From: Colletes latitarsis
Lineage: Eukaryota; Arthropoda; Insecta; Hymenoptera; Colletidae
Assembly: GCF_051014445.1 (NCBI RefSeq)
Contig: NW_027488368.1
Location: forward strand, 28,308,001 to 28,372,000
DNA length: 64,000 nucleotides
Direction: 5' to 3'
A program made the translations under genes and the position numbers. Under the pieces are notes generated by a model that worked only from the letters and a program-made list of their open reading frames with translations, made no database searches and was not told where the DNA came from. Within the stretch, counting starts at the first letter, position 1; the number at the start of each line of letters is the position of its first letter. Positions 33,719 to 43,338 of the stretch are shown in pieces.

Positions 33719-36700
33719 TCATCCGCCACGCCGAGGCGGCCGCCCGCGACGCCTCGCGACCGGGCGACGACCTCGGGCCACCGCACGAGCGCGAGCTTCA
33801 GCCCGCCGCTGAAGCTCGCGCTCCCTCCCCGCGGCCTCCTTCTGCAACATTACGTTCTCGCAGAAGGAGGCCACGGCCCTCCACTTCTCCTCGCTGCCGA
33901 GCATGGCGCGCACCACGCCCGGCAGCGAGACATCCCGCCCGACGACGCCGACCAGGACACGGCGCTCCCCCTCCCACGCGGGGCATACCTCCAGGGTATG
34001 ATCCGCCGTGTCCTGCTCAGCGTCGCAGTGGCAGCAACGCGCCGTCGGCTCCTTCCCTATCCGGCACAGGTATCTTCCGAAGCTGCCATGCCCGGAAAAT
34101 ACCTGTGCCATCCGGTAGGTGAGGCTGCCATGGCCTCTGTCCAGCCACTCCTTCAGGAGTGGCCGAACCGCCCCGACAGTCCGGTGCCCCGCGGTTGGCA
34201 GAGCCAGCCGCTCCTGCCACGCGAGCAACACGGACTGCCGGGCCTGGCGCTTCAAATCGCCCCAAGCAGGTTCCTGCCCGCCCGGGACCGCCCCCACCCC
34301 CGCGCGACGGTCGACGCGGTGCCGGTACATCACCGCGTGCGACCGCGCGAGCAGGTCCATGGGCGGCATCCCCGCTAGAACCGTCGCCGCCTCATGTGAC
34401 ATGGTCCGATACCCGCGGACGACCCTGAGCGCCATGCGCCTCTGCACCCGACGCAGCATAGTCATGCCGCGCCGGGAGGCAGCCAGGTCGTCCGCCCAGA
34501 CGGGGGCCCCGTATAGGGCCACCGACTGGACCATTGCCACATAGAGGCGACGAACTCGGCCCGCCGGGCCCCCCAGGTTGGGCAGGATCCGGCCCAGAGC
34601 CGCAACCATCCTTTCCAACCGGGGGACCAGGCAGCGGAAATGCTCCTCGAAACGCCAGTGGCTATCGAGGATCAGCCCTAGATACCTGATCTGGGGCTTC
34701 ACCTCGATGTCAGCCCCACCCACCCGGATCAGAGGGGGTGGCGGATCCTGCCGAGGTGAATGAAACGCAATCACCTCGGTCTTATGGACCGCCACCGTCA
34801 TCCCCATCCCCCTGATCCGGTCGACGACGCGTTGCGACCCCTCCTCCGCGCGACGCATGGCCCTCCCCCAGTGCGCCCCGACGGCCAGCACCAGTGTGTC
34901 ATCCGCATAACACACCGTGCTGACGCCGTCGGGGAGGCCGGCCCGCAACACCGAGTCGTACGCGATGTTCCACAGGAGTGGCCCGAGGACCGACCCCTGC
35001 GGAACACCGCAGTACACCTCCCTCCGCATATCACCATCCCGGCCCGGATACTCGATCCACCTGCCGCGGAGATAATCCCCGACGACCGCCCTGAGACAAG
35101 GGGGGACCCGATGATATTCGAGTCCCCTCCTTATCTCTTCCCAGGGGAGGGTGTTAAAGGCATTGGCAATATCCAAGGATATTGCCAATGCCACCCCTCC
35201 CCGGGAGACGGCCGCCCCCGAGAGGGCCCTCACACGACCTATCGCGTCGATAGTCGATCGGCCCCCCCGGAAACCGAACTGGCAGTCGGCCAGACCGGGA
35301 TCACCCCGCGACAGGTGCCCGACGAGGCGGGCAGCAATCACACGCTCGAAGAGCTTGCCCACCTCGTCGAGGAGACAAATGGGCCGGTATGCGGAGGGAG
35401 ACTCCGCGGGCCGACCCTCCTTCCGGAGGAGGACCATCCTCGCCACCTTCCAACTGGGGGGGAATCGCCCGTCCCTCAGGCAGCGGTCGAACAACCGCCT
35501 GAGGTCGGCCCCAAGGACGCCCTGGGTCAAGACCCAAACCCGGCCGGGCACACCATCCGGACCCGGGGCCGTGTTACGAACCCCGAGCCGTCTGATGGCC
35601 GCTGCCAGCTCCTCCTGCGTGACCCCCAGTTCGGCCGTCCACTCCACTGGGACAGCCGCCGCCGCCGGAGGACGCGGTCCCCTCTCCCCAATTGGGAAGA
35701 GTGTATTGACCACGTCCTCCAGCAGCCGGGGGTCAAGACCCTCGGTGACGGGGGGCGCCCACGGGCGGAGCTTATTCAGCACCACCTTATATGGGCGCCC
35801 CCATGGATCGTCATCAAGGGTCTGGAGGAGCTCCTTCCATGCCCGGGTCTTGGCCCGTTTGATGGCGACCTGCAGAGCAACCCGCGCCACGCGGTATGCT
35901 CCATACAGGTCATCAGCTGCCCTCGCTCGCGCCACGCCGTCGCCTGTACGTTGACGACGGCGCGCGCGGGTGTACTGGCGTCGGGCGCGGACAGTCGCGA
36001 CTCGCAACTCCGCGATCGCGTCCGACCACCAGTACACCGCCCGGCGAGGAGAAGCCCGCCCGACCCGAGGCATCGCCGCGTCGCAAATACCCGCGACCAA
36101 TGCTCCGAGCCGGGCGACCTCCTCCTCTATGCTCGGCAACTCGGCCGCTCCCTGCGGCCAAGTTGCAGCGAGGGCAGCTGCCATCAGGGCGTCCTTGTCG
36201 AGGCGCCGAAGCGCCCAGCGGCGTGGTGGGGTGCCACGCAGGCGGCCGTGTCGGGATGCACTCGCGGCGGCAGAGACCTCCATCCGGATGTACCGGTGAT
36301 CGGAGAGTGTCTCTGCCCCCGCGACCACGTGCCAACCCGACACCATGCGCACGGCGTTGGGGGTCGCGAATCCAACATCCACGATGGACCCCCCATATCG
36401 CCGCACGCATGTGTGCTCCGACCCCCGGTTCAATACCCGGAGGTCGAGCCCCGCCGCCCAATCGCCCAGGATCCCGCCGCGAACGGAGGTCCTGGGGGAT
36501 CCCCAAGCCACCGACTTGGCATTAAAATCCCCCAGGACCAGCACCGGCCGGGCCGCGCAGCGCTGCACGCATGCCGCGACCTCGGCCAAGTACAGCTCGA
36601 ACGCAGCGTGACCGCTACGGGGCGAAATGTAGCACCCCACCACAGCGACTCCCCCCCAGTCCACGGCGACGAATCCCCGACCGCGCTCCAACAAGGAGAA

Positions 36701-36901
36701 CGGTGGGGACCCGTCGCCCCCTCCCCATACCGTCGCCACCAAGCCGTCCGCGTCGCCCACCCAATGAGGGTGATCAGGGACGCGGTACGGCTCGGCGGCG
36801 ACCGCCAGGCCAACCCCCCACTCCGCGAGGACTTGGGACATCAAGTCCTGTGCCGCGCGGCAGTGGTTGAGGTTGGCCTGGAGGAGGAGGCGGGGCGGCA
36901 T
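33719..36901 (-). CDS. ORF2: AP-like endonuclease / reverse transcriptase, A6, 1060 aa
   Basis: Replicase for target-primed reverse transcription. Residues 1-202 form an apurinic-type endonuclease: QANLNH (8-13), AEPY (Glu37), VGCYISP (90), GDFNAKS (Asp125, Asn127), SIVDVGF (Asp175) and SDH (200-202). The reverse transcriptase follows, with PGPDG (446-450), SWKVARMVLLRK, YRPICLL, FGFRGGRST, SLDIANAF (Asp577), GVPQGSVLGPLLWN and YADD (665-668). The C-terminal finger is C956-X2-C959-X8-H968-X4-C973, typical of R1 ORF2. The C-terminus is Arg-rich. The ATG at 36899-36901 shares its A with the ORF1 TAA stop (TAATG). I expect nuclear RNP action on satellite DNA, inferred from where copies sit. Confidence 0.95.
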   Translation of the reverse strand: MPPRLLLQANLNHCRAAQDLMSQVLAEWGVGLAVAAEPYRVPDHPHWVGDADGLVATVWGGGDGSPPFSLLERGRGFVAVDWGGVAVVGCYISPRSGHAAFELYLAEVAACVQRCAARPVLVLGDFNAKSVAWGSPRTSVRGGILGDWAAGLDLRVLNRGSEHTCVRRYGGSIVDVGFATPNAVRMVSGWHVVAGAETLSDHRYIRMEVSAAASASRHGRLRGTPPRRWALRRLDKDALMAAALAATWPQGAAELPSIEEEVARLGALVAGICDAAMPRVGRASPRRAVYWWSDAIAELRVATVRARRQYTRARRRQRTGDGVARARAADDLYGAYRVARVALQVAIKRAKTRAWKELLQTLDDDPWGRPYKVVLNKLRPWAPPVTEGLDPRLLEDVVNTLFPIGERGPRPPAAAAVPVEWTAELGVTQEELAAAIRRLGVRNTAPGPDGVPGRVWVLTQGVLGADLRRLFDRCLRDGRFPPSWKVARMVLLRKEGRPAESPSAYRPICLLDEVGKLFERVIAARLVGHLSRGDPGLADCQFGFRGGRSTIDAIGRVRALSGAAVSRGGVALAISLDIANAFNTLPWEEIRRGLEYHRVPPCLRAVVGDYLRGRWIEYPGRDGDMRREVYCGVPQGSVLGPLLWNIAYDSVLRAGLPDGVSTVCYADDTLVLAVGAHWGRAMRRAEEGSQRVVDRIRGMGMTVAVHKTEVIAFHSPRQDPPPPLIRVGGADIEVKPQIRYLGLILDSHWRFEEHFRCLVPRLERMVAALGRILPNLGGPAGRVRRLYVAMVQSVALYGAPVWADDLAASRRGMTMLRRVQRRMALRVVRGYRTMSHEAATVLAGMPPMDLLARSHAVMYRHRVDRRAGVGAVPGGQEPAWGDLKRQARQSVLLAWQERLALPTAGHRTVGAVRPLLKEWLDRGHGSLTYRMAQVFSGHGSFGRYLCRIGKEPTARCCHCDAEQDTADHTLEVCPAWEGERRVLVGVVGRDVSLPGVVRAMLGSEEKWRAVASFCENVMLQKEAAGRERELQRRAEARARAVARGRRPVARRRGRPPRRGG

Positions 36902-36903
36902 TA
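36899..36903 (-). promoter_or_regulatory. TAATG stop-start overlap of ORF1 and ORF2
   Basis: On the minus strand the context is ATTAATTAATGCC: ORF1 ends TAA and ORF2 starts ATG, sharing one A. The same string is present in A4 at 14390-14394. UAAUG coupling by termination-reinitiation has been described for SART1 of the silkworm, an R1-clade telomeric element, and the arrangement here is identical. Confidence 0.85.
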
Positions 36904-38778
36904 ATTAATGGCCGCGCCAGCCTCCTCCCGGCCGTCCGTCCCCGTAGCACCGTCCACCTCCATCGAGGACGATGCCACCGCCCTCGGCACCGGAGCCGGT
37001 GCAGCCCGCCTCTTCCTCTCCTTCCGGGAGGGGGGGGAGCACTTCTTGCTCCCCACCCTGTGATCGGCTGGCCTCCCCATGTCCGCACACAACGGGCAGT
37101 GGGGGGCCGCCGAGCACTGGCTCGCACGGTGCTCTTTGGCACCGCAGCGGTAACACTGACCGCTGCGGTCCACCGGCGAGGTGCACCACTGCCTCACGTG
37201 CCCCAATTCGAGGCAGCGGTGACACTGGAGCGGGCGCGGCGCGAGGATTTCCACTCGCGCCGAAACCCACCCCACCAACACCCTCCCGGATTCCGCCACC
37301 TTACGGGCGGCGGAGAGGGGGCACCGGGCCCACACCGACCCGAGGCCGGAGGGCGACCTGCGGATCTCTCCGATCCGCAGGTCCTCCACAGGACAGTCCC
37401 CCGCCCTCGCAAGGGCACGGGACACATCCTGTGCGCTGACCGAGTCGTCCAGCCCACAAACGCGCATCTCCGTGCGCTTCGTGGGCCGGGCGACCCGGAC
37501 ACCTCGCTCGCCCAGCTGCTCCCGGAGCCTCTGGGCGAGACGATCCGCCTTCGCGCCGCCTTCTGCACCGGGGATCTCCAGCAAGAGACCCCCGGTCACG
37601 GCCCTCTTCGCCCTCACGGAGGCGATGCCCAGCTCTTCCAGGGAGATATTCTCCCTGGCGAGCCGCATCGCCTCCGCGAGGGTCAGGTCGCCCCCCTGCG
37701 CAACGGTCAGCGTCACCGCTGCCGTTTTTGGGGGACGACCTGGTCGTGCCTTCCCGACCTTCGCGGCCTTTACCTTGGCCGCCGGCGGCGGAGGCGGAGG
37801 CTGCGGTTGCGAGGCCTTCCTCGCCGCCCGCTTCGCCTTCCGCCCCACCACCTCACTCCACGCCGCCCCCCCTTGGGAGGGTGCCGTGGAGGACGCGACC
37901 ACCGCGACCACGGGTACACCACCCCCCTTGGGGGTCGCGACCCGGGGCCCTGGTGCCGCAACGCTGGGCGGAGCCTTCACTCCGCCCTTCTTTGCCTTCC
38001 CCGACTGTACCGGAACAGGTCGGGGAGGCACCGCCTTCCTGCTGACCGCTCTTCCGGCGAGGAGCTCCTCCCGGAAGGCGGCCAGCTTGCCATCAATCAT
38101 GTCCCCAATCCTCCTCAGAAGATCGTCTTCTGAGGAGGACGGGGACTTCTTCACGGGCGGAGTGCGGGTGGAGGGGCCCGCGGTGCCCCGCACCACTGCC
38201 GCCGCACTCCGCTTATTTACCTCCGCCGAGGGACGCGGCGGTGGAGGAGGAGGGAGGATGGGAGGGAGGGCCGCGCTGTTCCACAGCGCCTCTGCCCTCC
38301 TCCTCCCCTGTCGCTCCTCCTCCAACAGGAGCTGCAGACGGGCGTTCCGCCCTCTGAGCTCCCGCGCCGCCACCCTCATTTCCTCCGCCGCGGCCTTCAG
38401 GGCCTCCGCGCCACCGCTTTTCTGCCCCTTAAAGGCGCAGGCAGCGGCGACTTTCTCCACCCGCCTCAGGGACGAGGAGATCCTCTCCGATATCTCCTCG
38501 GTCACCTCGTCCCTGAGGCAACTCAGCCTCACCGACGGGCTCATCGCCCCGCCCACCTCGACGACGGCCTGCCCCGTCCTCTTCCTCTTAGAGCCTATGT
38601 GGCTCGTGCTGGAGGAGAAGGACGAGACCGACGCCGTCTCGTCGTCCTCCTCCACCCTCCACGAAGCCGGACCTGGCGCTGAGTGGGGCGCGAGCGCCGC
38701 CACCCTAACCCCAACCCCGTCTCCGTCCTCCCCAACCGACAAAACCCGCCCCATCCCCATTTTATTTTCAGTGTCCAT
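36901..38778 (-). CDS. ORF1: gag-like RNA-binding protein with three zinc knuckles, A6, 625 aa
   Basis: Structural protein expected to coat element RNA. I chose the ATG at 38778 (MDTENKMGMG) because it is the start preserved in copy A9; an in-frame ATG 12 codons upstream (38814) is not preserved there. The N-terminal half is Ser/acidic then Ala/Glu/Arg-rich (helical). A proline- and lysine-rich middle follows, then a conserved gag core (LTLAEAMRLARENISLEELG and EMRVCGLDDSVSAQDV regions). Three knuckles are at about 519-532 (CHRCLELGHVRQWC), 542-555 (CYRCGAKEHRASQC) and 561-580 (CPLCADMGRPADH, last Cys at 580), the usual R1-clade set. It ends in TAA overlapping the ORF2 ATG. Confidence 0.92.
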   Translation of the reverse strand: MDTENKMGMGRVLSVGEDGDGVGVRVAALAPHSAPGPASWRVEEDDETASVSSFSSSTSHIGSKRKRTGQAVVEVGGAMSPSVRLSCLRDEVTEEISERISSSLRRVEKVAAACAFKGQKSGGAEALKAAAEEMRVAARELRGRNARLQLLLEEERQGRRRAEALWNSAALPPILPPPPPPRPSAEVNKRSAAAVVRGTAGPSTRTPPVKKSPSSSEDDLLRRIGDMIDGKLAAFREELLAGRAVSRKAVPPRPVPVQSGKAKKGGVKAPPSVAAPGPRVATPKGGGVPVVAVVASSTAPSQGGAAWSEVVGRKAKRAARKASQPQPPPPPPAAKVKAAKVGKARPGRPPKTAAVTLTVAQGGDLTLAEAMRLARENISLEELGIASVRAKRAVTGGLLLEIPGAEGGAKADRLAQRLREQLGERGVRVARPTKRTEMRVCGLDDSVSAQDVSRALARAGDCPVEDLRIGEIRRSPSGLGSVWARCPLSAARKVAESGRVLVGWVSARVEILAPRPLQCHRCLELGHVRQWCTSPVDRSGQCYRCGAKEHRASQCSAAPHCPLCADMGRPADHRVGSKKCSPPSRKERKRRAAPAPVPRAVASSSMEVDGATGTDGREEAGAAIN

Positions 38779-39162
38779 AAGAATCCCACGAAATGGTCGG
38801 AAATAAAGGTCCACCCGGGCAGAGCCGCCTTACCCGGGTAAGCCTAATACTCCGGGGGTTCGGCAGGTTCCCCGGAGGTGGTCGCTTGGGATTGGGCCTT
38901 CTCCCCCAACCATGCATCCCATCGCCGCGCACCATAGCTTAGGATTGGAGGGCGATTTTATAGAGTCGCCATACTCGTGGCCCAGGCGGTTAAGCCAAGA
39001 CCCCCGTTCCTCCTGCCGTCACGTACCATTCACAAAACCAATAGGGAATTGTGAATGGGTCGTTGTGACGACCAACAGGAGGCTTACGGTGTGTGTATGA
39101 CTCGGGTACCCCGGGTTCGTTAAGCCCGTACTGCAGCTGAAAGGCTGGCAGCCCCTGAGGGA
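38779..39162 (-). promoter_or_regulatory. 5' UTR / presumed internal promoter region of A6
   Basis: Non-coding leader of about 384 bp, conserved with 51609-51992 (A9) and, except for its first 70 or so bases, with 61489-61875 (A11). It contains GGCTGCCAGCCTTTCAGCTGC near the 5' terminus (hairpin-prone) and paired CCCGGGTA/TACCCGGGC-like boxes near 38814-38840. Non-LTR elements carry internal promoters in this region; no specific promoter motif is identified here. Confidence 0.6.
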
Positions 39163-39829
39163 CTTACAAGCTTGCTGCTTGCTTAATAGCATACTACCTC
39201 CTTACTAGCTACCTGCTATCTTACAAGTTTACTGCTTTTTTACTAGCTTGCTGCTTGCTTTCCAGCATACTGCCAGCTTACTAGCTCGCTGCTTTCTTAT
39301 TAGCTAATTGCTTTCATACTAACCTGCTGCTTGCTTACTAGCTTTCTGTTTCCTACTCGCTTCTGCTTTCTTATTAGCCTTCTCCTTGCGTTGTAGCTTA
39401 CTGCTTGATTACTAGCTTGCTGCTTGCTTACCAGCTTACTGCTTCTTTACGAGTTTACTGGTTGCTTACAGCCTTACTGCTTTCTTACTATTCTGCTGGT
39501 TGCGTTCTAGCTTACTGCTTCCTTAGCAGCTTCCTCCTCGATTACCAGCTCACTGCACCTACCAGCTCACTGCTTGCTAGCTTACTTCATGGTTACTAGC
39601 TTGCTGCTTGCACAATAGCCTACTGCTTTCTTACTAGTTAACTGCTTTCTTACTAGCCCGCTGCTAGCTTCCTAGCTCACTGCTTGCTTACTGGAATACT
39701 GCTTTCTTACTAGCTACTTGCTTTCTTACTAGCCTCCTGATTGCTCACTTTCGTACCTGTTGCTTATTATCTTACTGCTTGCTTTGAAGTATACTGCCTC
39801 CATACCAGCTTACTGCTTGCTTACTAGCT
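39163..39829 (+). repeat. 19-bp minisatellite, forward orientation
   Basis: No gene. It starts with the right TSD of A6. Its last 90 or so bases duplicate about 16150-16240 and end in AGCT (39826-39829), the TSD of the following LTR. Confidence 0.9.
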
Positions 39830-40482
39830 TGTGACCGTTCCCCCGTGGACGGTCCGATTCGAGGGGGACGCGGAGGAAGGTGGCGGCGCCGACTCAGTCG
39901 GCGGTCGAGGGTTCGCCGCGGTGAGTGACGTAGGCCGGGTTGCTGTTTCAGGCTTATTTATTTCTACATTAATCTACTTACAAAACTTAGACTATGTACA
40001 CTTATGGCTACGGAGGACGGCGCGGTGAGCGGTCGGTCGCTCGGCGAGGGCGGCGCAATGAGCGTTCAGGCGCTCAGCGGAGGGGAGAGGGCATACAGTA
40101 CCCTACCTACGCTGCTACGAGGCCGCGATGTCGGTAGGGCCAGGGTAGGAAAGAAGGAGCGGTTCGACCCAGTATCCAGGGTTACGGGAGGTTCGGCGGA
40201 TTGGTCGCGAGAGTGCCCGTCGCACTCTCGTGTTTGCAAAAAGTCGGAGCTCGTGTAGATCCGCATGGTTCGTACGTAATCTCTCGTCACTTCAACAGGC
40301 TTCGACGAGCAAGACACGAGTTCGCCGAATTCGGCCGGTGGCCCGGTGTTAATACTCGCGCGGCGCGTAATTAGCAGCGAGAAGCCGCGGACGCCTAGCG
40401 GCCGCGCGGGAAACCACCGGTCGCGGGGACTCGGCCGCGACGGTGCTCGGTTCGCTGTCCCGCGTCGGATATGCGCGTTACA
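39830..40482. repeat. Solo LTR, 653 bp, with empty-site paralogue
   Basis: Begins TGTGAC and ends GTTACA, with AGCT duplicated on both sides (39826-39829 and 40483-40486). The duplicate satellite segment at about 16229-16262 reads ...TTACTAGCTCACTGCTAGG without the LTR, which confirms both borders. It contains GGCGCCGACTCAGTCGGCGG, a hairpin. AATAAATAAG on the minus strand near 39950-39960 could be a polyadenylation signal, but orientation is uncertain. No internal domains, so it is a solo LTR. Confidence 0.85.
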
Positions 40483-41085
40483 AGCTCACAGCTAGGTTAC
40501 AAACTTACTGACGGCTTAAGAGCATACCGCATGCTTACTAGCCTGCTGCTTGCTTTCTAGCGTACTGCTCTCGCACTAGCCGAATGCTTTCTTACTAGCT
40601 TGCTGTTTCCTTTCTTGCATACTGCTTGCTGACTAGTTTACTAGTTGCTTACTAACCTATTGCTATCCTACTAGCTAACGGCTTTCTTAATACCCTGCTG
40701 CTAGCGTACTCGCTTCCTGCTTGCTTACTAGACTACAACTTGCTTTCTAGATTACAGCTTCTATACTAGCATGCTGCTTGCCTTCTAGCATACTGCTTGC
40801 TTACTAGCATACTGCTTTCTTACTAGTTAACTACTTCCTAGCTTGCTTACTAGCCTGCTGCTTGCTTACCAGCTTATTGCTTGCTTACTAGCATACTGCC
40901 TCGTTACAAACATACTGCTTTGTTACTAGCTTAATGCTTGCATGCTAGTTTACTGCTTCCTTTCTAGCACACTGCTCCCGTACTAGCTCCCTGCACGCTT
41001 ACTAGCTCACTGCTAGGATACTATCTTATCGCTTGCTTACACACTGCTTGCTTGCTACCTTATTGCATGCTTACTAGCTTACTAC
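40483..41085 (+). repeat. 19-bp minisatellite, forward orientation
   Basis: No gene. It continues the duplication of 16245-16720; TCTTATCGCTTGCTTACACA near 41025 is identical in both. It ends CTTACTAC before the poly(T) of A7. Confidence 0.9.
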
Positions 41086-42993
41086 TTTTTTTTTTTTTTT
41101 TTTTTTTTTTTGTCGTGGGGAAAATCTTCGAAAGACTCCCTCCCACCTCCTTGGGGAGAGGTGGGAGGGGTGTGTGGGATTCCCCGCGCCCGTACAACGA
41201 CAGGCGCGGGACCTACCCACTAAAAACCCCACGGTGACCCTTCGGCACGCTTTGGGAGGATACCGGGAATCGCTCGAAGCATTCTTCCGGTATCCTCCCC
41301 GTGCCCGCGCTTTCGCGCCCATCCCCCGGGGGGACAATCGGTCCCCCCAGTAGACACACTGCCTCATAGCGGCGGGACGGGGCCACTCCATCCTGCCGCT
41401 ATCCGTCCCGGGGCCGCGTTTAGTGGCGGCTGCGAGCCCCAACTCGCAACCGCCCGCGACCCCGTTTCCACCCCTCGGCGGCCGGGCGTTCATGGCCGCA
41501 CCAGACCGCCGAGGGTGCCTCCCCTTGCGACGGACCGGTAGGGGGAGGCACTCCTACCCCCAACCGGTCCGACCCGGCGCCGCCTGGCGGGAGGAGGATC
41601 CCCTCAGGACCCCCCTCCCAGCCTAGGTCATCCGCCACGCCGAGGCGGCCGCCCGCGACGCCTCGCAACCGGGCGACGACCTCGGGCCACCGCACGAGCG
41701 CGCCGCTGAAGCTCGCGCTCCCTCCCCGCGGCCTCCTTCTGCAACATTACGTTCTCGCAGAAGGAGGCCACGGCCCTCCACTTCTTTTCGCTGCCGAGCA
41801 TGGCGCGCACCACGCCCGGCAGCGAGACATCCCGCCCGACGACGCCGACCAGGACACGGCGCTCCCCCTCCCACGCGGGGCATACCTCCAGGGTATGATC
41901 CGCCGTGTCCTGCTCAGCGTCGCAGTGGCAGCAACGCGCCGTCGGCTCCTTCCCTATCCGGCACAGGTATCTTCCGAAGCTGCCATGCCCGGAAAATACC
42001 TGTGCCAGCCGGTAGGTGAGGCTGCCATGGCCTCTGTCCAGCCACTCCTTCAGGAGTGGCCGAACAGCCCCGACAGTCCGGTGCCCCGCGGTTGGCAGAG
42101 CCAGCCGCTCCTGCCACGCGAGCAACACGGACTGCCGGGCCTGGCGCTTCAAATCGCCCCAAGCAGGTTCCTGCCCGCCCGGGACCGCCCTCACCCCCGC
42201 GCGACGGTCGACGCGGTGCCGGTACATCACCGCGTGCGACCGCGCGAGCAGGTCCATGGGCGGCATCCCCGCTAGAACCGTCGCCGCCTCATGTGACATG
42301 GTCCGATACCCGCGGACGACCCTGAGCGCCATGCGCCTCTGCACCCGACGCAGCATAGTCATGCTGCGCCGGGAGGCAGCCAGGTCGTCCGCCCAGACGG
42401 GGGCCCCGTATAGGGCCACCGACTGGACCATTGCCACATAGAGGCGACGAACTCGGCCCGCCGGGCCCCCCAGGTTGGGGAGGATCCGGCCTAAAGCCGA
42501 GACCATCCTCTCTAACCGGGGAACCAGGCAGCGGAAATGCTCCTCGAAGCGCCAGTGGCTACCGAGGATCAGCCCCAGATACCTCATCCGGGGCTTCACC
42601 TCGATATCAGCCCCACCCACCCGGATCAGAGGGGGTGGTGGATCCTGCCGAGGTGAATGGAACGCTATCACCTCGGTCTTATGGACCGCCACCGTCATCC
42701 CCATCCCCCTGATCCGGTCGACGACGCGTTGCGCCCCCTCCTCGGCGAGGCGCTTGGCCCTCCCCCACTGAGCCTCGACGGCCAGCACCAGTGTGTCATC
42801 TGCGTAACACACGGCACTGACGCCGTCGGGGAGGTCGGCACGCAACACTGCGTCGTACGCGATGTTCCACAGGAGTGGCCCGAGGCCCGACCCCTACGGA
42901 ACCCCGCAGTACACCTCCCTCCGCATATCACCATCCCGACCCGGATACTCGATCCACCTGCCGCGGAGATAATCCCCGACGACTGCCCTGAGA
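41086..42993 (-). mobile_element. R1-clade retrotransposon copy A7, 3' part, interrupted by element C
   Basis: Poly(T) 41086-41111, complete 3' UTR, then ORF2 back to the RT core, where element C is inserted. The remainder continues at 49289-49998. Up to about 42475 the sequence is nearly identical to A6. Beyond that it switches to the older subfamily, as A5 does at a nearby but different point. CTGCCCTGAGA at 42983-42993 is the left TSD of C. Confidence 0.9.
41628..42993 (-). pseudogene. ORF2 C-terminal half with stop in the RT QG motif, A7
   Basis: Open from 42848 down to the natural stop at 41628, including CYADDTLVLA and the CCHC finger. At about 42896 the Gln codon of GVPQGS is TAG. Four codons within the ELQRRAEARARA stretch are missing through a 12-bp deletion at a palindrome (about 41700). 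Not functional, and cut by element C. Confidence 0.88.
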
Positions 42994-43338
42994 CATGTAG
43001 TGTGTAGCCGTTATTCTGTCCAAGCGCGTTGCCACTTGGGGACTTTGTTGTACCTCAGACCGAAGGTCCATAAAAGCAACTACATTTTGCCTGTTGTTCG
43101 GGCATCTACTTTTCACGCGTCGTTATGCGTTTTTGGAGGCTAACGACGTCGAAACCTGCTGCCACCTCGAGTCCAACCCAATCCAGGAACGCTTGCCGAA
43201 GCAAGCGGGCCTTGTATCCCGGCCCGTGGGGGTCACTGCCGAAGCACATGACCTAGCATCCGTTCGAGTACATTTTCAAGCATGGTTCTTAGAGAGAATC
43301 CGCAGACTTCTCTCATTCTGTTACGTAGCGTAGTGCGT

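Larger units (their letters stand above)
33177..39162 (-). mobile_element. Full-length R1-clade retrotransposon A6 with intact ORFs
   Basis: Reference copy of family A, about 6.0 kb. On the minus strand: 5' end TCCCTCAGGGGCTGCC at 39162, a 5' UTR of about 384 bp, ORF1, ORF2 overlapping it by one base, a 516-bp structured 3' UTR, and poly(A) (poly(T) 33177-33202). The 13-bp TSD CTTACAAGCTTGC lies at 33164-33176 and 39163-39175. Domain order and ORF layout match the R1 clade (R1, TRAS, SART). The intact TSD and open frames indicate a recent insertion, and the copy could be competent. Confidence 0.95.

Noticed and set aside
34760..36904. 714-codon plus-strand open frame opposite ORF2, also present at 12251-14395
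   Set aside because: Antisense shadow of the GC-rich ORF2 codon pattern; no recognisable domain, and similar antisense frames occur opposite ORF1 (37472-38806).
39100..39162. HDV-like self-cleaving ribozyme at the 5' end of family A
   Set aside because: The first bases (TCCCTCAGG) have no complementary 3' strand nearby to form P1, and no nested pseudoknot could be drawn.
1156..41085. Telomeric repeat array
   Set aside because: The 19-bp unit contains no TTAGG-type motif, and the array reverses orientation within the window, so it is not a simple chromosome end. A subtelomeric or centromeric location stays possible.
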